A stretch of DNA of 64,000 nucleotides from JACNKV01 sp964422145. GTDB taxonomy: Bacteria; Fidelibacterota; Marinisomatia; Marinisomatales; JACNKV01. Location: contig CAYQZV010000008.1 of assembly GCA_964422145.1 (NCBI GenBank), positions 1 through 64,000 of the forward strand, read 5' to 3'. The notes under the pieces are model-generated. The model saw only the letters and a list, made by a program, of their open reading frames with translations, was not told the DNA's origin and made no database searches. The position numbers were made by a program, and so were the translations under genes. This document shows, piece after piece, positions 1 to 8,863 of the stretch. Position 1 is the stretch's first letter. Each line of letters begins with the position of its first letter.

Positions 1-71
1 CTGGGGCACAGGGATTCGAACCCCAACCGGCGGAACCAGAATCCGCTGTCCTGCCGTTAGACGATGCCCCA
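1..71 (-). tRNA. tRNA-Gln (anticodon CTG)
   Basis: The reverse complement folds as a cloverleaf. It has a U1-A72 acceptor pair and a G discriminator, both typical of tRNA-Gln, a TTCGAAT T-loop, and an anticodon loop TTCTGGT with CTG at 34-36. The 3' end coincides with the window edge, so CCA status cannot be seen. It is the substrate of the glnS product encoded further in. Confidence 0.93.
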
Positions 72-166
72 ATGTTTTGCTGAGTTTATTAAAAAGCGCG
101 TGGAATTTACAGTAAATTCAAATACCACCAAATATTTATCATCTAATTTCTATCAGATTTCTAGAC

Positions 167-1189
167 TTATTTTGCTAAGACTAATTTCTGATAATAACGA
201 GTTGTTCCCAATTCAACTGTACAAAGATAAATGCCGGAACTTAATTGCACTCCATATTGGTTTATGGCATTCCATTTGATTGAATGCAATCCTGCATTCT
301 GTATCGGAATCCCCCATTGATATACTGCTTCACCTTTTAAATTGGTAATCAGAACTTTTACCGGAGAATCAACATGAAGTTCATAAGAAATTGTTGTTTC
401 CGGATTAAACGGATTAGGGAATGCAGGAAGCAATTTATATGATTTTGGTACTGTATTTTGAGAAATTCCTGCAGTAGACTCAACAACTACATTAACCGTA
501 TCCGTGACATTAAATATCTCGTCATTCAAGGTCAATATACATTCATATTCAACCGTTTCATCTACATATGGAGCTGTAAACACAGGTGTTTCTGATTCAG
601 GGTCATCAAATACCAATTCCGGAGTTGATGTCCATAAGAAAGATAACTCATCACCATCAGGGTCTTCAGAGAAACTTCCGTCTAAATAGACCAAATCACC
701 TTCAATTACGGTTTGATCTTCCCCGGCATTTGATATTGGTGGATTAGATAATGATGAAACCACAAAGTCAAAGACCACTGAATCATCGGGATTATTCACA
801 TCATAAAAATGTAACTGAATATATGCCGTTCCATGCACAGTATTAGCTCCATTCGAAAATATATCCAATGAGCATTGGCGTTCTTCTCCCGGTGCTATGG
901 GCTGCTGAAAATAATCCCAATTTGTTATTATTGTATCATAATCCGCTGGAAAACATATCCCTCCGATACACATTGCTGATGTCCATCCTTCGGGTAAATC
1001 ATTTTGCGATCTGACCATCGCAAGTGTTAACGATTCATCCGACACATTATGAATCGGTGATTCGATCACCAATTCCCTGCCCAGTTGTATATTACCGACA
1101 GTTGTTTCCGGACTCACGGTAAAATTCGTTTGCCCACTAATTATATGAATCAGCAATAATACAGGAATAATTAAATTAATTTTCTTCAT
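167..1189 (-). CDS. Exported PKD/Ig-like protein with type IX sorting domain
   Basis: 340 residues. A signal peptide covers roughly residues 1-19 (hydrophobic core IIPVLLLIHII, ending at SGQ). A β-sandwich-like region follows, then a PKD/cadherin-like segment at about residues 155-240 (SNAGEDQTVIEGD... DPDGDELSFLW). The last 85 residues are a type A C-terminal sorting domain (PAFPNPFNPETTISY, ending LVLAK), which directs proteins through the type IX secretion system in FCB bacteria. The gene is last in the minus-strand run starting at 7466, but a strong hairpin separates it from the gene before it, so it may be transcribed alone. Function is unknown; an extracellular structural or adhesive role is inference. 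Confidence 0.85.
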   Translation of the reverse strand: MKKINLIIPVLLLIHIISGQTNFTVSPETTVGNIQLGRELVIESPIHNVSDESLTLAMVRSQNDLPEGWTSAMCIGGICFPADYDTIITNWDYFQQPIAPGEERQCSLDIFSNGANTVHGTAYIQLHFYDVNNPDDSVVFDFVVSSLSNPPISNAGEDQTVIEGDLVYLDGSFSEDPDGDELSFLWTSTPELVFDDPESETPVFTAPYVDETVEYECILTLNDEIFNVTDTVNVVVESTAGISQNTVPKSYKLLPAFPNPFNPETTISYELHVDSPVKVLITNLKGEAVYQWGIPIQNAGLHSIKWNAINQYGVQLSSGIYLCTVELGTTRYYQKLVLAK

Positions 1190-1199
1190 AACTTTTCTA

Positions 1200-1231
1200 A
1201 AAACAGAAGGCTCTTAAGAGCCTTCTGTTTT
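1200..1231 (-). terminator. Rho-independent terminator
   Basis: A perfect inverted repeat, ACAGAAGGCTC-TTAA-GAGCCTTCTGT, is flanked by T/A runs on both strands. It lies between the stop of the 3852..1246 gene and the next minus-strand start, so it should end transcription of the selenoprotein operon. Confidence 0.85.
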
Positions 1232-1245
1232 ATTTGATCTTTAGG

Positions 1246-3852
1246 TTATTTCAATAATATGAGTTTGTTTGTTTTTAATGTTGAACCGGATTCGAGAGTA
1301 TATAAATATACACCCGAAGATAAAGATGAAGCGTCAAATGTCAGCGAATAATAACCCGGTTCATGATTGTCATTTACCAGTGTTTTGACTTCCTTACCTA
1401 ACAAGTCAAATACAGTTAACCGAACGTTACCTTCAATCGAAACCGCGTAATCAATTTTTGTGACAGGATTGAACGGGTTAGGGTAATTCTGTTCCAAAAC
1501 AAATGATGTCGGGAGATCAGCTGTCCTTTTTTCTAATCGAAGTCTATCAATATCACTATTGATAACAAACTCACTACCATCAGAAAGATTATAGGATCTG
1601 CCAAACTCATCAATTAATATCCATTCATCATCCAAATTGGCTATCGTTGAAGAAACGATATAATCATTTGTTACACCGGATACATCGATATCCATTGATG
1701 AATTGGATACTTTATAGTTATGGTTGAATCTAACATCAATAGCACCTGCAGGTGGACTCGGAGGTAAACTATATCGAAGCATTTCTTCTTCAGGGATTTC
1801 AACACCAAAATATAGTTCCTTACCATTAATCGTTATGGTGTTAGCATTTTCTAGCCAATCTTTGTGTTCAACTATTCTGCCGTTCCAACTTCCTCCGATT
1901 TCTAATGTTCCTACACCGGTTGATCTAATCCAGTATCCATATCCTGGTACGGTGGCCTCGACATTTTCATAACCATTGTTATAGCCGTAACACGTCCCGG
2001 GAACAATTAATCCGTTTGGATCATCGATTAAAGCCAAAACACATGTATCAGTTGGACCCGATATGAGATTCCATCCTTCTGCTAATGATAAGGTAATCGT
2101 CGCATTGGGTCCGCCGGCAAGTGCATTGACACCTTCATCTTCAAAACGAAGCCAATAACCCTCTCCGGTTAGCATTTCTGTTTCTGCTTGGTATCCGTCA
2201 TTGAATGCAAATAATGTGTTTTCAACTGAATTGGGGTAATGAGTCAAATAATTTGGATCGCTCGTAGAAACAGGGAGTCCAACTAAATTCCAGCCGGCTA
2301 AGTTTGTAACTTCAATACCGCTTCCCTGACCCTCAATCGTCACAAAAGCAGGTTCGGAATGCGGAGATTCACCCGACGAATATACGGCAGTAACGGTAAA
2401 TGTGTAAAAACCATCATACAACCCTGAAACAATGAAATTTTGATCAAGTAATATCTCACTACCATTTAAAGGCGCAGGATTACTTTCTTCCCACACATTA
2501 TAGCCCAGCAAGTCTCTTCTTCCTGGAGGTAATACTGCATCAAATGTAACAGATTCACTTGACCCAAAATTACCACCCGTTGCAATGAGTTCATCTTCAA
2601 GAATAAGATTATAATACCCATCACCATAACTACAACAAATTCCATCGCCATAAGAGTCATAAATCGTCCATGTGTATGTACCAAACTCTAATTCATATTC
2701 CCATTCATATAATGTATTTGAGTTTGATAAATCTCCACTGTTTATGGATGCTACGATATCGCCTTCAGCATTTAAAAGATCCCATGAAGTTTCCGATGGG
2801 TAATTATCGGTTAGTATCTCTAACCGTAATGTTGCAGTTGGTACCTCAGGATATGGCCACGATAAAGAAACAGATCCACCGTCAACATCAGCCAAAACAT
2901 TATATGGAGGTAATAACATCTCCTGCAAACCAACATTCAAGGTTGTTGTTTCATCAGAAACGGTGGTAACTGTTTCTGTCGCTGTTTCATAACTTGGATG
3001 AGATACTTCCACTTCATAAGTCATGGGAATAGTATTTAAAGTATATGTCCCGTTAAAAGTTGTAGTTGTCTCAAACGATCCTGCTATAACCGTTGCTCCG
3101 GCAATTGGATTATCTGTATATGCATCAGTGATGATTCCAGTAAGGGTTGCATCGGCAGCTAATTGAGCTTTTGCCCCTTGCAGAACTTGGCGGGTGGTGA
3201 TCGGATATTGACCTCCCGTAGATTGTCCTTCGTTGGTTTGGACTATAATCACTCCCGTTACTTTACTTAGGTCCATCCAATCATCAATTGTGATCGAACG
3301 GGAATACGTTTGAGTTTGTCCGATGGTTGTAAGATCGAAGACTTCTTCTTCATAATACTCAACCGTACAAAAATAAGTATCAGAATAATAATACGTAAGA
3401 ATAAATTGGATAAAATTATCTGATGTTTCAATATCTCCTGTCACTTCTACATCAGCAGATAAAGTAAATGTTCCTCCAACAGAAGGTGCAAATGAGATAT
3501 CCATGGATAATGGACTATCCAATGCTGAAACATCTTCATAATGCCCAACATATCTTGGATAAGTAGTCCCACCTCCAACATCAGGGATATAACCACCAAA
3601 AACAGCGGTAGGCAACGCTACTACTCCATACAAATCCGCTCTACCTGAGTAATTTGGACTTAAGTTTCCATCACCCTCCCAAATTATGGGAATAATATCA
3701 TAATTCTCATTTAATTCAAATAAGCCAGCACGGGCTTGAGGGCAATACGTTCACCAAGTTTGGGTAAATACTTCTCCAACAACAGCCATAGGTGTTGAAA
3801 AATTCAATGAAGTAAAAACTGTGAGTAAAACTAGCAATCGAAGGGATTTCAT
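1246..3852 (-). CDS. Putative selenoprotein: Omp28-like thioredoxin-fold protein with sorting domain
   Basis: Reading through one in-frame TGA (codon 34, 3753..3751) gives 868 residues. The ATG at 3852 follows an AAAGGA ribosome site and encodes a signal peptide (MKSLRLLVLLTVFTSLNFS). Next comes GEVFTQTW-U-TYCPQARAGL, a thioredoxin-type UxxC, then a likely cis-Pro segment VVALPTAVFGG. After that are a carboxypeptidase-regulatory-like β domain (about LTGIITDAYTDNPIAGA to LNVGL), fibronectin-like segments and a type A sorting domain (YPNPFNPVTKIDY, ending LILLK). The upstream neighbour has CTNC where this protein has UTYC. Without readthrough, the longest ORF starts at a TTG (3633), after the redox motif, with no signal peptide. 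A bSECIS-like hairpin follows the TGA. Alternatives are a nonsense mutation or a sequence error. The selenocysteine reading is inference; the TGA and alignment are direct. Confidence 0.78.
3722..3753 (-). promoter_or_regulatory. In-frame UGA and bSECIS-like hairpin, gene 1
   Basis: The TGA codon is at 3753..3751. The stem AAGCC/GGCTT (3737..3733 and 3726..3722) closes a six-base loop CGTGCT. The loop starts at nucleotide +19 after the TGA and has G in its second position. Known bacterial SECIS elements lie just inside the ORF with the apical loop about 16-37 nt after UGA and a G among its first two loop bases. The stem is short (5 bp), so the structure alone is modest evidence. Confidence 0.65.
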
Positions 3853-3983
3853 AGTATCATTCCTTTTTTATTATGTGTTCCACATTTGAATTATCATACT
3901 TTAAAATTAAGCTTGCGCGGATTAAATTCAAAGTATGAATATTTTTAAATAATCATGAGATTATTCAATAATATTTTTCAGTA

Positions 3984-5249
3984 TTAGAATAATTTGTGAT
4001 TGATATTTGCCTGTATTACTTCCTTAGTCTCACAATTTTGTAAAAATGTGATTACTGAAAAGTCCTCTTCAGAATACCAATCGGGTTTCACCAACGTTAA
4101 TGTATAATATTTTTCAGTATTTAGTAGTGAACAATGCGTCATATCTCTCATCACTTGATAATGATGTGCTTCCCCGTTTGACCCTTCATAAAACACTTCA
4201 TTTTCCACTAAAACTGAATGTAACGTGTATTGTGACAAGTCTTCTTCACTCCAAATAAACGCAGTAACATATATTGAATCATCTTCTGCTACTTCATGAC
4301 CAATATATATACTTGAAGGAGTCTCAATTCGTTCAACAATTTTTGTTCCAGCATCATTTTCTATCGGCCCTACTCCAACATAAGGTCCAAATCCGTCAAC
4401 GGTGAAAAATGGGGCAATCGGAAATGGGATATACAAATCCAGTCTGTTGTCAGCATCTGTCATATTGTAGTCGTACATCGGATCGCCGGGAGCCGGAGTG
4501 CCAAGATGATATCGGATAATAGCTAACGATTCCGAGTAGGTATCCAAATATTCTGTAACCGTTTCATTCGCTTCAGGACAATTAGTACATGTTGTACTAG
4601 TGAACAATTCCCCTAAAACCACATGACGGATATCTGTAAAAATACTCATTCTTAGGCTTATTGTTTCCTCGCCAAAATATCCGTTTAACATTAATATACA
4701 GTCACCCGGATATGATCCGGTAATCAAAAGAGTGTCATTTGGGATATAGTCGATAATCGGAATAATAGATGGATCTGACTCAGAAATATATTCAATTATA
4801 ATTGAATCTGGATACTGTCCATCCAAGTTAAACAATTCTGTCGGTGAATATCCTTGAGATTCACCCATTTTTAATAAAATTGGCTGACCCGTAATTACCA
4901 TTAATTCAATGTATAACGTAAATTGATGATCTTTTGTATTTCCTTCTATTTGCAGGATAGTTTCACCTTCATCTATCCCAATAATGAAAAGTGTATCTGT
5001 ATCATCCGTATTCACGTCAATGATCTCAGAATAATCATCGACTATATTCATTGAAATGACTGAGTCATCAACTATGTTAGAAACTGCAAGCGACAATGTA
5101 TCACCCGGTTCTAAATAGTAATTTTCTGTATACTCATTGGCAGGGACATCAAACGGTTCATTCAAGAACTCACAATTGTTGAGAAATAACACGGCGGATA
5201 AAGGAATCAAAAGTTGAGTTATTATTAGATATTTTCTTTTTTTTATCAT
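3984..5249 (-). CDS. Omp28-like thioredoxin-fold lipoprotein (CxxC form)
   Basis: 421 residues. It has a lipoprotein signal with probable lipid-attached Cys26 (FLNNC). About 180 residues of β-rich, Ig-like sequence follow, then a thioredoxin-like domain with Cys221-x-x-Cys224 in GELFTSTTCTNCPEA and a possible cis-Pro loop at IAPFFTVDG. This matches the Omp28-related family of envelope proteins. Its redox motif aligns closely with the TGA-interrupted motif of the next gene, so the two look like a Cys/Sec paralogue pair. Its start overlaps the stop of the upstream barrel gene by 4 nt (ATGA), so they are co-transcribed. The redox substrate is unknown. Confidence 0.82.
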   Translation of the reverse strand: MIKKRKYLIITQLLIPLSAVLFLNNCEFLNEPFDVPANEYTENYYLEPGDTLSLAVSNIVDDSVISMNIVDDYSEIIDVNTDDTDTLFIIGIDEGETILQIEGNTKDHQFTLYIELMVITGQPILLKMGESQGYSPTELFNLDGQYPDSIIIEYISESDPSIIPIIDYIPNDTLLITGSYPGDCILMLNGYFGEETISLRMSIFTDIRHVVLGELFTSTTCTNCPEANETVTEYLDTYSESLAIIRYHLGTPAPGDPMYDYNMTDADNRLDLYIPFPIAPFFTVDGFGPYVGVGPIENDAGTKIVERIETPSSIYIGHEVAEDDSIYVTAFIWSEEDLSQYTLHSVLVENEVFYEGSNGEAHHYQVMRDMTHCSLLNTEKYYTLTLVKPDWYSEEDFSVITFLQNCETKEVIQANINHKLF

Positions 5250-6934
5250 AATCTATACTCCAAAAACAGTCTAGCTCCTTCAAATGGACTGATCAATCTG
5301 CAAACACCGCCAGTACATCTGATCCCGCCTTTTTCAGCACCATATGATCCTCTAATCCATAAATTGGATGAAGGTTTATATGAGACTTCACCGCTCAGCC
5401 ATTTTTCATCTTCTCCTGACTCATCACTTTTATCTAAGATGGTGGAAAATGACCATTTCCCGCCCATGTCAACTGATCCTATCCATTGAAAAGAATAAAA
5501 TGGATCATGTTGGTCGACTTCATCACCGGAAGGTGATAAAAACATAGGAGTTGATTCTTGCCATGACAGAACATTATTGAGAACAAGCGACCCTAAACGA
5601 TAAGACATATAAATGGGTGTCAATGTAAGGTGCCTAAAGTTCTCAGCGCGTTCATCCGAAATAGATTCTGTATACTCTGTGACCGCCGCAATGAAACGGT
5701 TCGTTATAGGATATCCACTGTAATCGACCTCGAAATAATATTCGGTGAATGGTAAATATTTAGGTGCATTGTTCGGAAGCATTATTTCATCACTTGAAGT
5801 TTGATTAAAAACCGACGTTTGACTTGAAGCAACATAATTTACCGTCGCAATCATATTTCCAAACGTAAATTTTCCTTCCAAGTTAATTCCGACTTCGTCA
5901 CCATAATTAACCGGATGCGTTCGATTGGCTAACAAACTGATATCATGCTGTTTCATCCCCAACGGACCCATTTGGAACGACGACGCATTCATAGCCTGTC
6001 GATATAAATCGGTTCGATTTTGCAAGGGCTCTATTCCCCACTGATATCGTCTATACTCAGCTAATAATGTAAACCACTCCGGATACCAATTCAATTGTAC
6101 GTAAAATGCATTTCCTTGGTTTGAGTCTACTGAGTTAGTGATCTCAATTGATTCTGAGGTTATATTTTGTTCAAGAATCGGAATATCAAATCGTTTCTCC
6201 ATCGTACTCATTTCCATCATGATGTCGTAAGTCATACCAAAATATGAAAAGGTAAATCCAGGATTGATCATTGATGCATGTTGGTTGAGGATTAAAAGTT
6301 TTGGGATGAAATTATTTGTATCAAAATGATATTCTTTTACTTCGGAAGTTAATCTCGATATCACACAATACGGAGAAAGTGTCCACGATCCGCTGGAAGA
6401 CAAAATATTGAACTGTGCTGCTCCCACATCAAAGTTTGATTCTCCATCGGGTTCTCTTATATCTGAATTCGGTGAATAAAATTGAAACGTGTTTTTTCGT
6501 CCTGCTAATGCGAGTATTTCGATTTGATCAGTTAGATTCCCTCTGATTTTTCCGCCGATGGGGCGATTATCAAAATTGATCTCCTGAATATCAAACAGAT
6601 TTAAAGATAATCCGTTACCTATTATCCCTTTGATATGACCAAAATCAGCAGAATAATTCTCTCCTGAGTATGTAAGGGTTAAACTGCGAAAACCTGTATT
6701 GGGGTACCCAAATTCGGGCGGGTCATTAAACTGAATCTCTGACCATAAGTTCCATCGATTATAATTGGTATTTATGCTTAAATACTGTTCGTGATAATTA
6801 TAGTCTCCATCGGATTGCTCCCCGGTTCCGTATCGTGATGATAAACCAATATCCCAGTCTATAGTTTCACCTATACAAACGGATATTAAGAGGAGAATTG
6901 TTAAACTATTTCGTTTGAATGTCTTTCGTTTCAT
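5246..6934 (-). CDS. DUF6029-like outer-membrane β-barrel protein
   Basis: 562 residues from the ATG at 6934. An earlier ATG at 6964 would add 10 residues and extend the overlap with the upstream gene. A basic N-terminus and hydrophobic stretch (SLTILLLISVCIG) form the signal peptide. The rest is alternating aromatic/polar β-strand sequence ending in LFLEYRL, the terminal-aromatic pattern of outer-membrane barrels. The segment GHIKGIIGNGLSLNLF resembles DUF6029 proteins of Bacteroidetes relatives, which from memory sit beside TlpA and Omp28 genes as here. It may be the outer-membrane component of this exported redox operon. The function is not established. Confidence 0.7.
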   Translation of the reverse strand: MKRKTFKRNSLTILLLISVCIGETIDWDIGLSSRYGTGEQSDGDYNYHEQYLSINTNYNRWNLWSEIQFNDPPEFGYPNTGFRSLTLTYSGENYSADFGHIKGIIGNGLSLNLFDIQEINFDNRPIGGKIRGNLTDQIEILALAGRKNTFQFYSPNSDIREPDGESNFDVGAAQFNILSSSGSWTLSPYCVISRLTSEVKEYHFDTNNFIPKLLILNQHASMINPGFTFSYFGMTYDIMMEMSTMEKRFDIPILEQNITSESIEITNSVDSNQGNAFYVQLNWYPEWFTLLAEYRRYQWGIEPLQNRTDLYRQAMNASSFQMGPLGMKQHDISLLANRTHPVNYGDEVGINLEGKFTFGNMIATVNYVASSQTSVFNQTSSDEIMLPNNAPKYLPFTEYYFEVDYSGYPITNRFIAAVTEYTESISDERAENFRHLTLTPIYMSYRLGSLVLNNVLSWQESTPMFLSPSGDEVDQHDPFYSFQWIGSVDMGGKWSFSTILDKSDESGEDEKWLSGEVSYKPSSNLWIRGSYGAEKGGIRCTGGVCRLISPFEGARLFLEYRL

Positions 6935-7466
6935 TGTTCTGTTCCAAAATCTTTTCTTCATCATCGGATTGTTGGAGATAAGACAGAATTACTTCTTCCA
7001 TCTTCTTTTCATCGCCGGGGATGTAACCCGTATGTTCCCATAAAATGGTTCCTTCGGATGAAACTAAAACAGAAAAAGGCATCGCAGAACTTTGAAAACG
7101 ATTAAATAGTAATTGTTCAGTATCTAAGAGATTTTGATACGTCACTTTTTTTGATTTGATCACGGAAGGAACTCGCCGGGCACTTCGCGAATCATCGATC
7201 GATATTCCGATAACCTGGAATCCTTTTTCGCCATAGGAAGAATGAAACTGATCTAAATATTTCATTTCCTTTAAGCAAGGGACACACCAGGTTGCCCAAA
7301 AATTGATTAATGTCAACTTGCCGTCCAAAACATCCTGCACGTATAAACTACGTCCTTTTAAATCTTGTATTTTCACTTTTGGAAATTCCACGGATTGCTC
7401 TGCGGTTTTATCTTCTGCAAAGCAACATGTAAGTGCTAATGCAAGCACCATCAATTTTCGAATCAT
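6906..7466 (-). CDS. TlpA/ResA-type thioredoxin-like protein
   Basis: 186 residues. A signal peptide (MIRKLMVLALALTCCFA) precedes an AhpC/TSA-Redoxin-type thioredoxin fold: INFWATWCVPCLKEM with Cys61-x-x-Cys64, GFQVIGISIDDS, and a cis-Pro at SAMPFSVL. Such proteins reduce disulfides outside the cytoplasm, for example in cytochrome c maturation. A good ribosome site (AAAGGA) precedes the ATG. It is the first gene of the run with the barrel and Omp28-like genes, and its stop overlaps the start region of the barrel gene by 29 nt. It is a plausible electron donor or acceptor for the CxxC and UxxC proteins downstream; that link is inference. Confidence 0.9.
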   Translation of the reverse strand: MIRKLMVLALALTCCFAEDKTAEQSVEFPKVKIQDLKGRSLYVQDVLDGKLTLINFWATWCVPCLKEMKYLDQFHSSYGEKGFQVIGISIDDSRSARRVPSVIKSKKVTYQNLLDTEQLLFNRFQSSAMPFSVLVSSEGTILWEHTGYIPGDEKKMEEVILSYLQQSDDEEKILEQNNETKDIQTK

Positions 7467-7478
7467 TTGAAATCCTTT

Positions 7479-8810
7479 CTATAAGTGATTTAAATAATCG
7501 GAGAGTTCTGTGGCAGGGATGAATTTAATCCGCACGCCTTCCAACCTGTCAATTTGGTTAACAGGGATATCAAAAGTATAGTCGACATTAATAGCGACTG
7601 TTTCCATCGCAATATTGATTTCCCATCCGCCGACTGTGATGTCAACTAACGGGGAGAAATGATGAACCGGAACTAATTTGAATCGATCTGCTTGTTGATT
7701 ATAAATCGTGTAATCAGGCGTATCTGCAATCACAACAACCGGATGCTCTTTTTGATCAACAAATCGGATCACAGGGACTTTTCGGTAAGTCCCGTATTTT
7801 AATTTATCGACTAAATATTTCGGGAAGTTAAATTTCTCCTTATTAAAAACAAAGATAGTCAAAGTTCCATCCTGCTTCAGTCCGGTATACGGGATGGAAT
7901 AAAGCATATCCTTGAGAATCGTTTCTTTTAAAACATACTCGACGTGAAATATCACCTTCATTGTGCTGTCATCTTCAACATAATATTCAAAGCGAGGAGG
8001 AGTCATTTTCACGTTGTAAGGATTCTTTAACAGTGATTCAATCACCTCAACAAGCATATCGGTATTCAGATCGTTCTCAGGATTCACTTCTTCTTCGTGA
8101 TCAACGTTCAGATCTAACGACCATTCACCGGCAACATCCATATCTTGTTCGGAATTTTCTTCTCTTGCTCCAATAGCAATATCCATTGATTTCTCAAGAT
8201 CCTCAATGGCAGAATCGATATTTTTTGCGACAGATGACGTTCGCGTTAAAACACTCGGTTTTGGTGTAGGTTTGATTTCCACGCGCAAGTCCGGGTACGG
8301 ACGTTTTAAAGGTATATCTTCCGGTAAAAATGGTTTCAACATTTCTAAAATCATCTGATCGATATTATCCATTAAAGATTGCAGCTCTGTATAGTTTCCG
8401 TTGACTTGCTTTAATCCGACTTCCTCCCATGTTGCGATATTGATCAATTGAATATTGACAATTAATTCATCTAACGCACGATCGTATTTTCCAAGGATAA
8501 GCAGATTTTTTGATCCTCTGGGTTGTGATAACATTCTTGATCGATCATCCATGATCTTTTCCAGATCATTCGCGTTTTTCAAATGGAGATATTTTTGATC
8601 GGCAAGTGCTTCCCGTAATTTGTCTGCAAATCCTTGTCGAAGCCAATCCGTTGGGACATCATTCTGAACATTTTCAAAATTAAGGATATATAAATAAGTG
8701 TTTGGTTCAGCTGATACCGGATTGATGATTAGACCGATACCAAGAAATAACCCGAGAATTATACTAATTATTGTTCGACTCATAGATGGAAAACTACTCA
8801 ATATTTTCAC
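7479..8810 (-). CDS. Exported protein, FlgO/TolB-N-like, unknown function
   Basis: 443 residues. A signal peptide (about residues 1-34, ending NPVSA) is followed by YILNFENVQNDVPTDWLRQGFADKLREAL. That segment resembles the N-terminal fold of FlgO/TolB-like proteins that assemble or sense envelope components. A charged, low-complexity middle (about residues 190-245) leads to a C-terminal β-rich domain with YSIPYTGLKQDGTLTIFVFNK. I recognise no catalytic motif. It ends 12 nt upstream of the tlpA-like ATG, so it may share that transcript. Confidence 0.75.
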   Translation of the reverse strand: MKILSSFPSMSRTIISIILGLFLGIGLIINPVSAEPNTYLYILNFENVQNDVPTDWLRQGFADKLREALADQKYLHLKNANDLEKIMDDRSRMLSQPRGSKNLLILGKYDRALDELIVNIQLINIATWEEVGLKQVNGNYTELQSLMDNIDQMILEMLKPFLPEDIPLKRPYPDLRVEIKPTPKPSVLTRTSSVAKNIDSAIEDLEKSMDIAIGAREENSEQDMDVAGEWSLDLNVDHEEEVNPENDLNTDMLVEVIESLLKNPYNVKMTPPRFEYYVEDDSTMKVIFHVEYVLKETILKDMLYSIPYTGLKQDGTLTIFVFNKEKFNFPKYLVDKLKYGTYRKVPVIRFVDQKEHPVVVIADTPDYTIYNQQADRFKLVPVHHFSPLVDITVGGWEINIAMETVAINVDYTFDIPVNQIDRLEGVRIKFIPATELSDYLNHL

Positions 8811-8863
8811 ACTGAATCCACCGTATTTTTTATTCTTTTCAGAAACTGTTGAACGGCTGTTAT

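Noticed and set aside
64..279. Small plus-strand ORF overlapping the tail of the first minus-strand gene
   Set aside because: It begins in the tRNA-Gln gene and runs antisense to a well-supported coding region.
3633..3852. Truncated gene starting at a TTG at 3633 as the real start of the sorting-domain protein
   Set aside because: It would lack a signal peptide, although type IX cargo needs one. Upstream in-frame sequence provides a signal peptide, ribosome site and redox motif, interrupted only by TGA.
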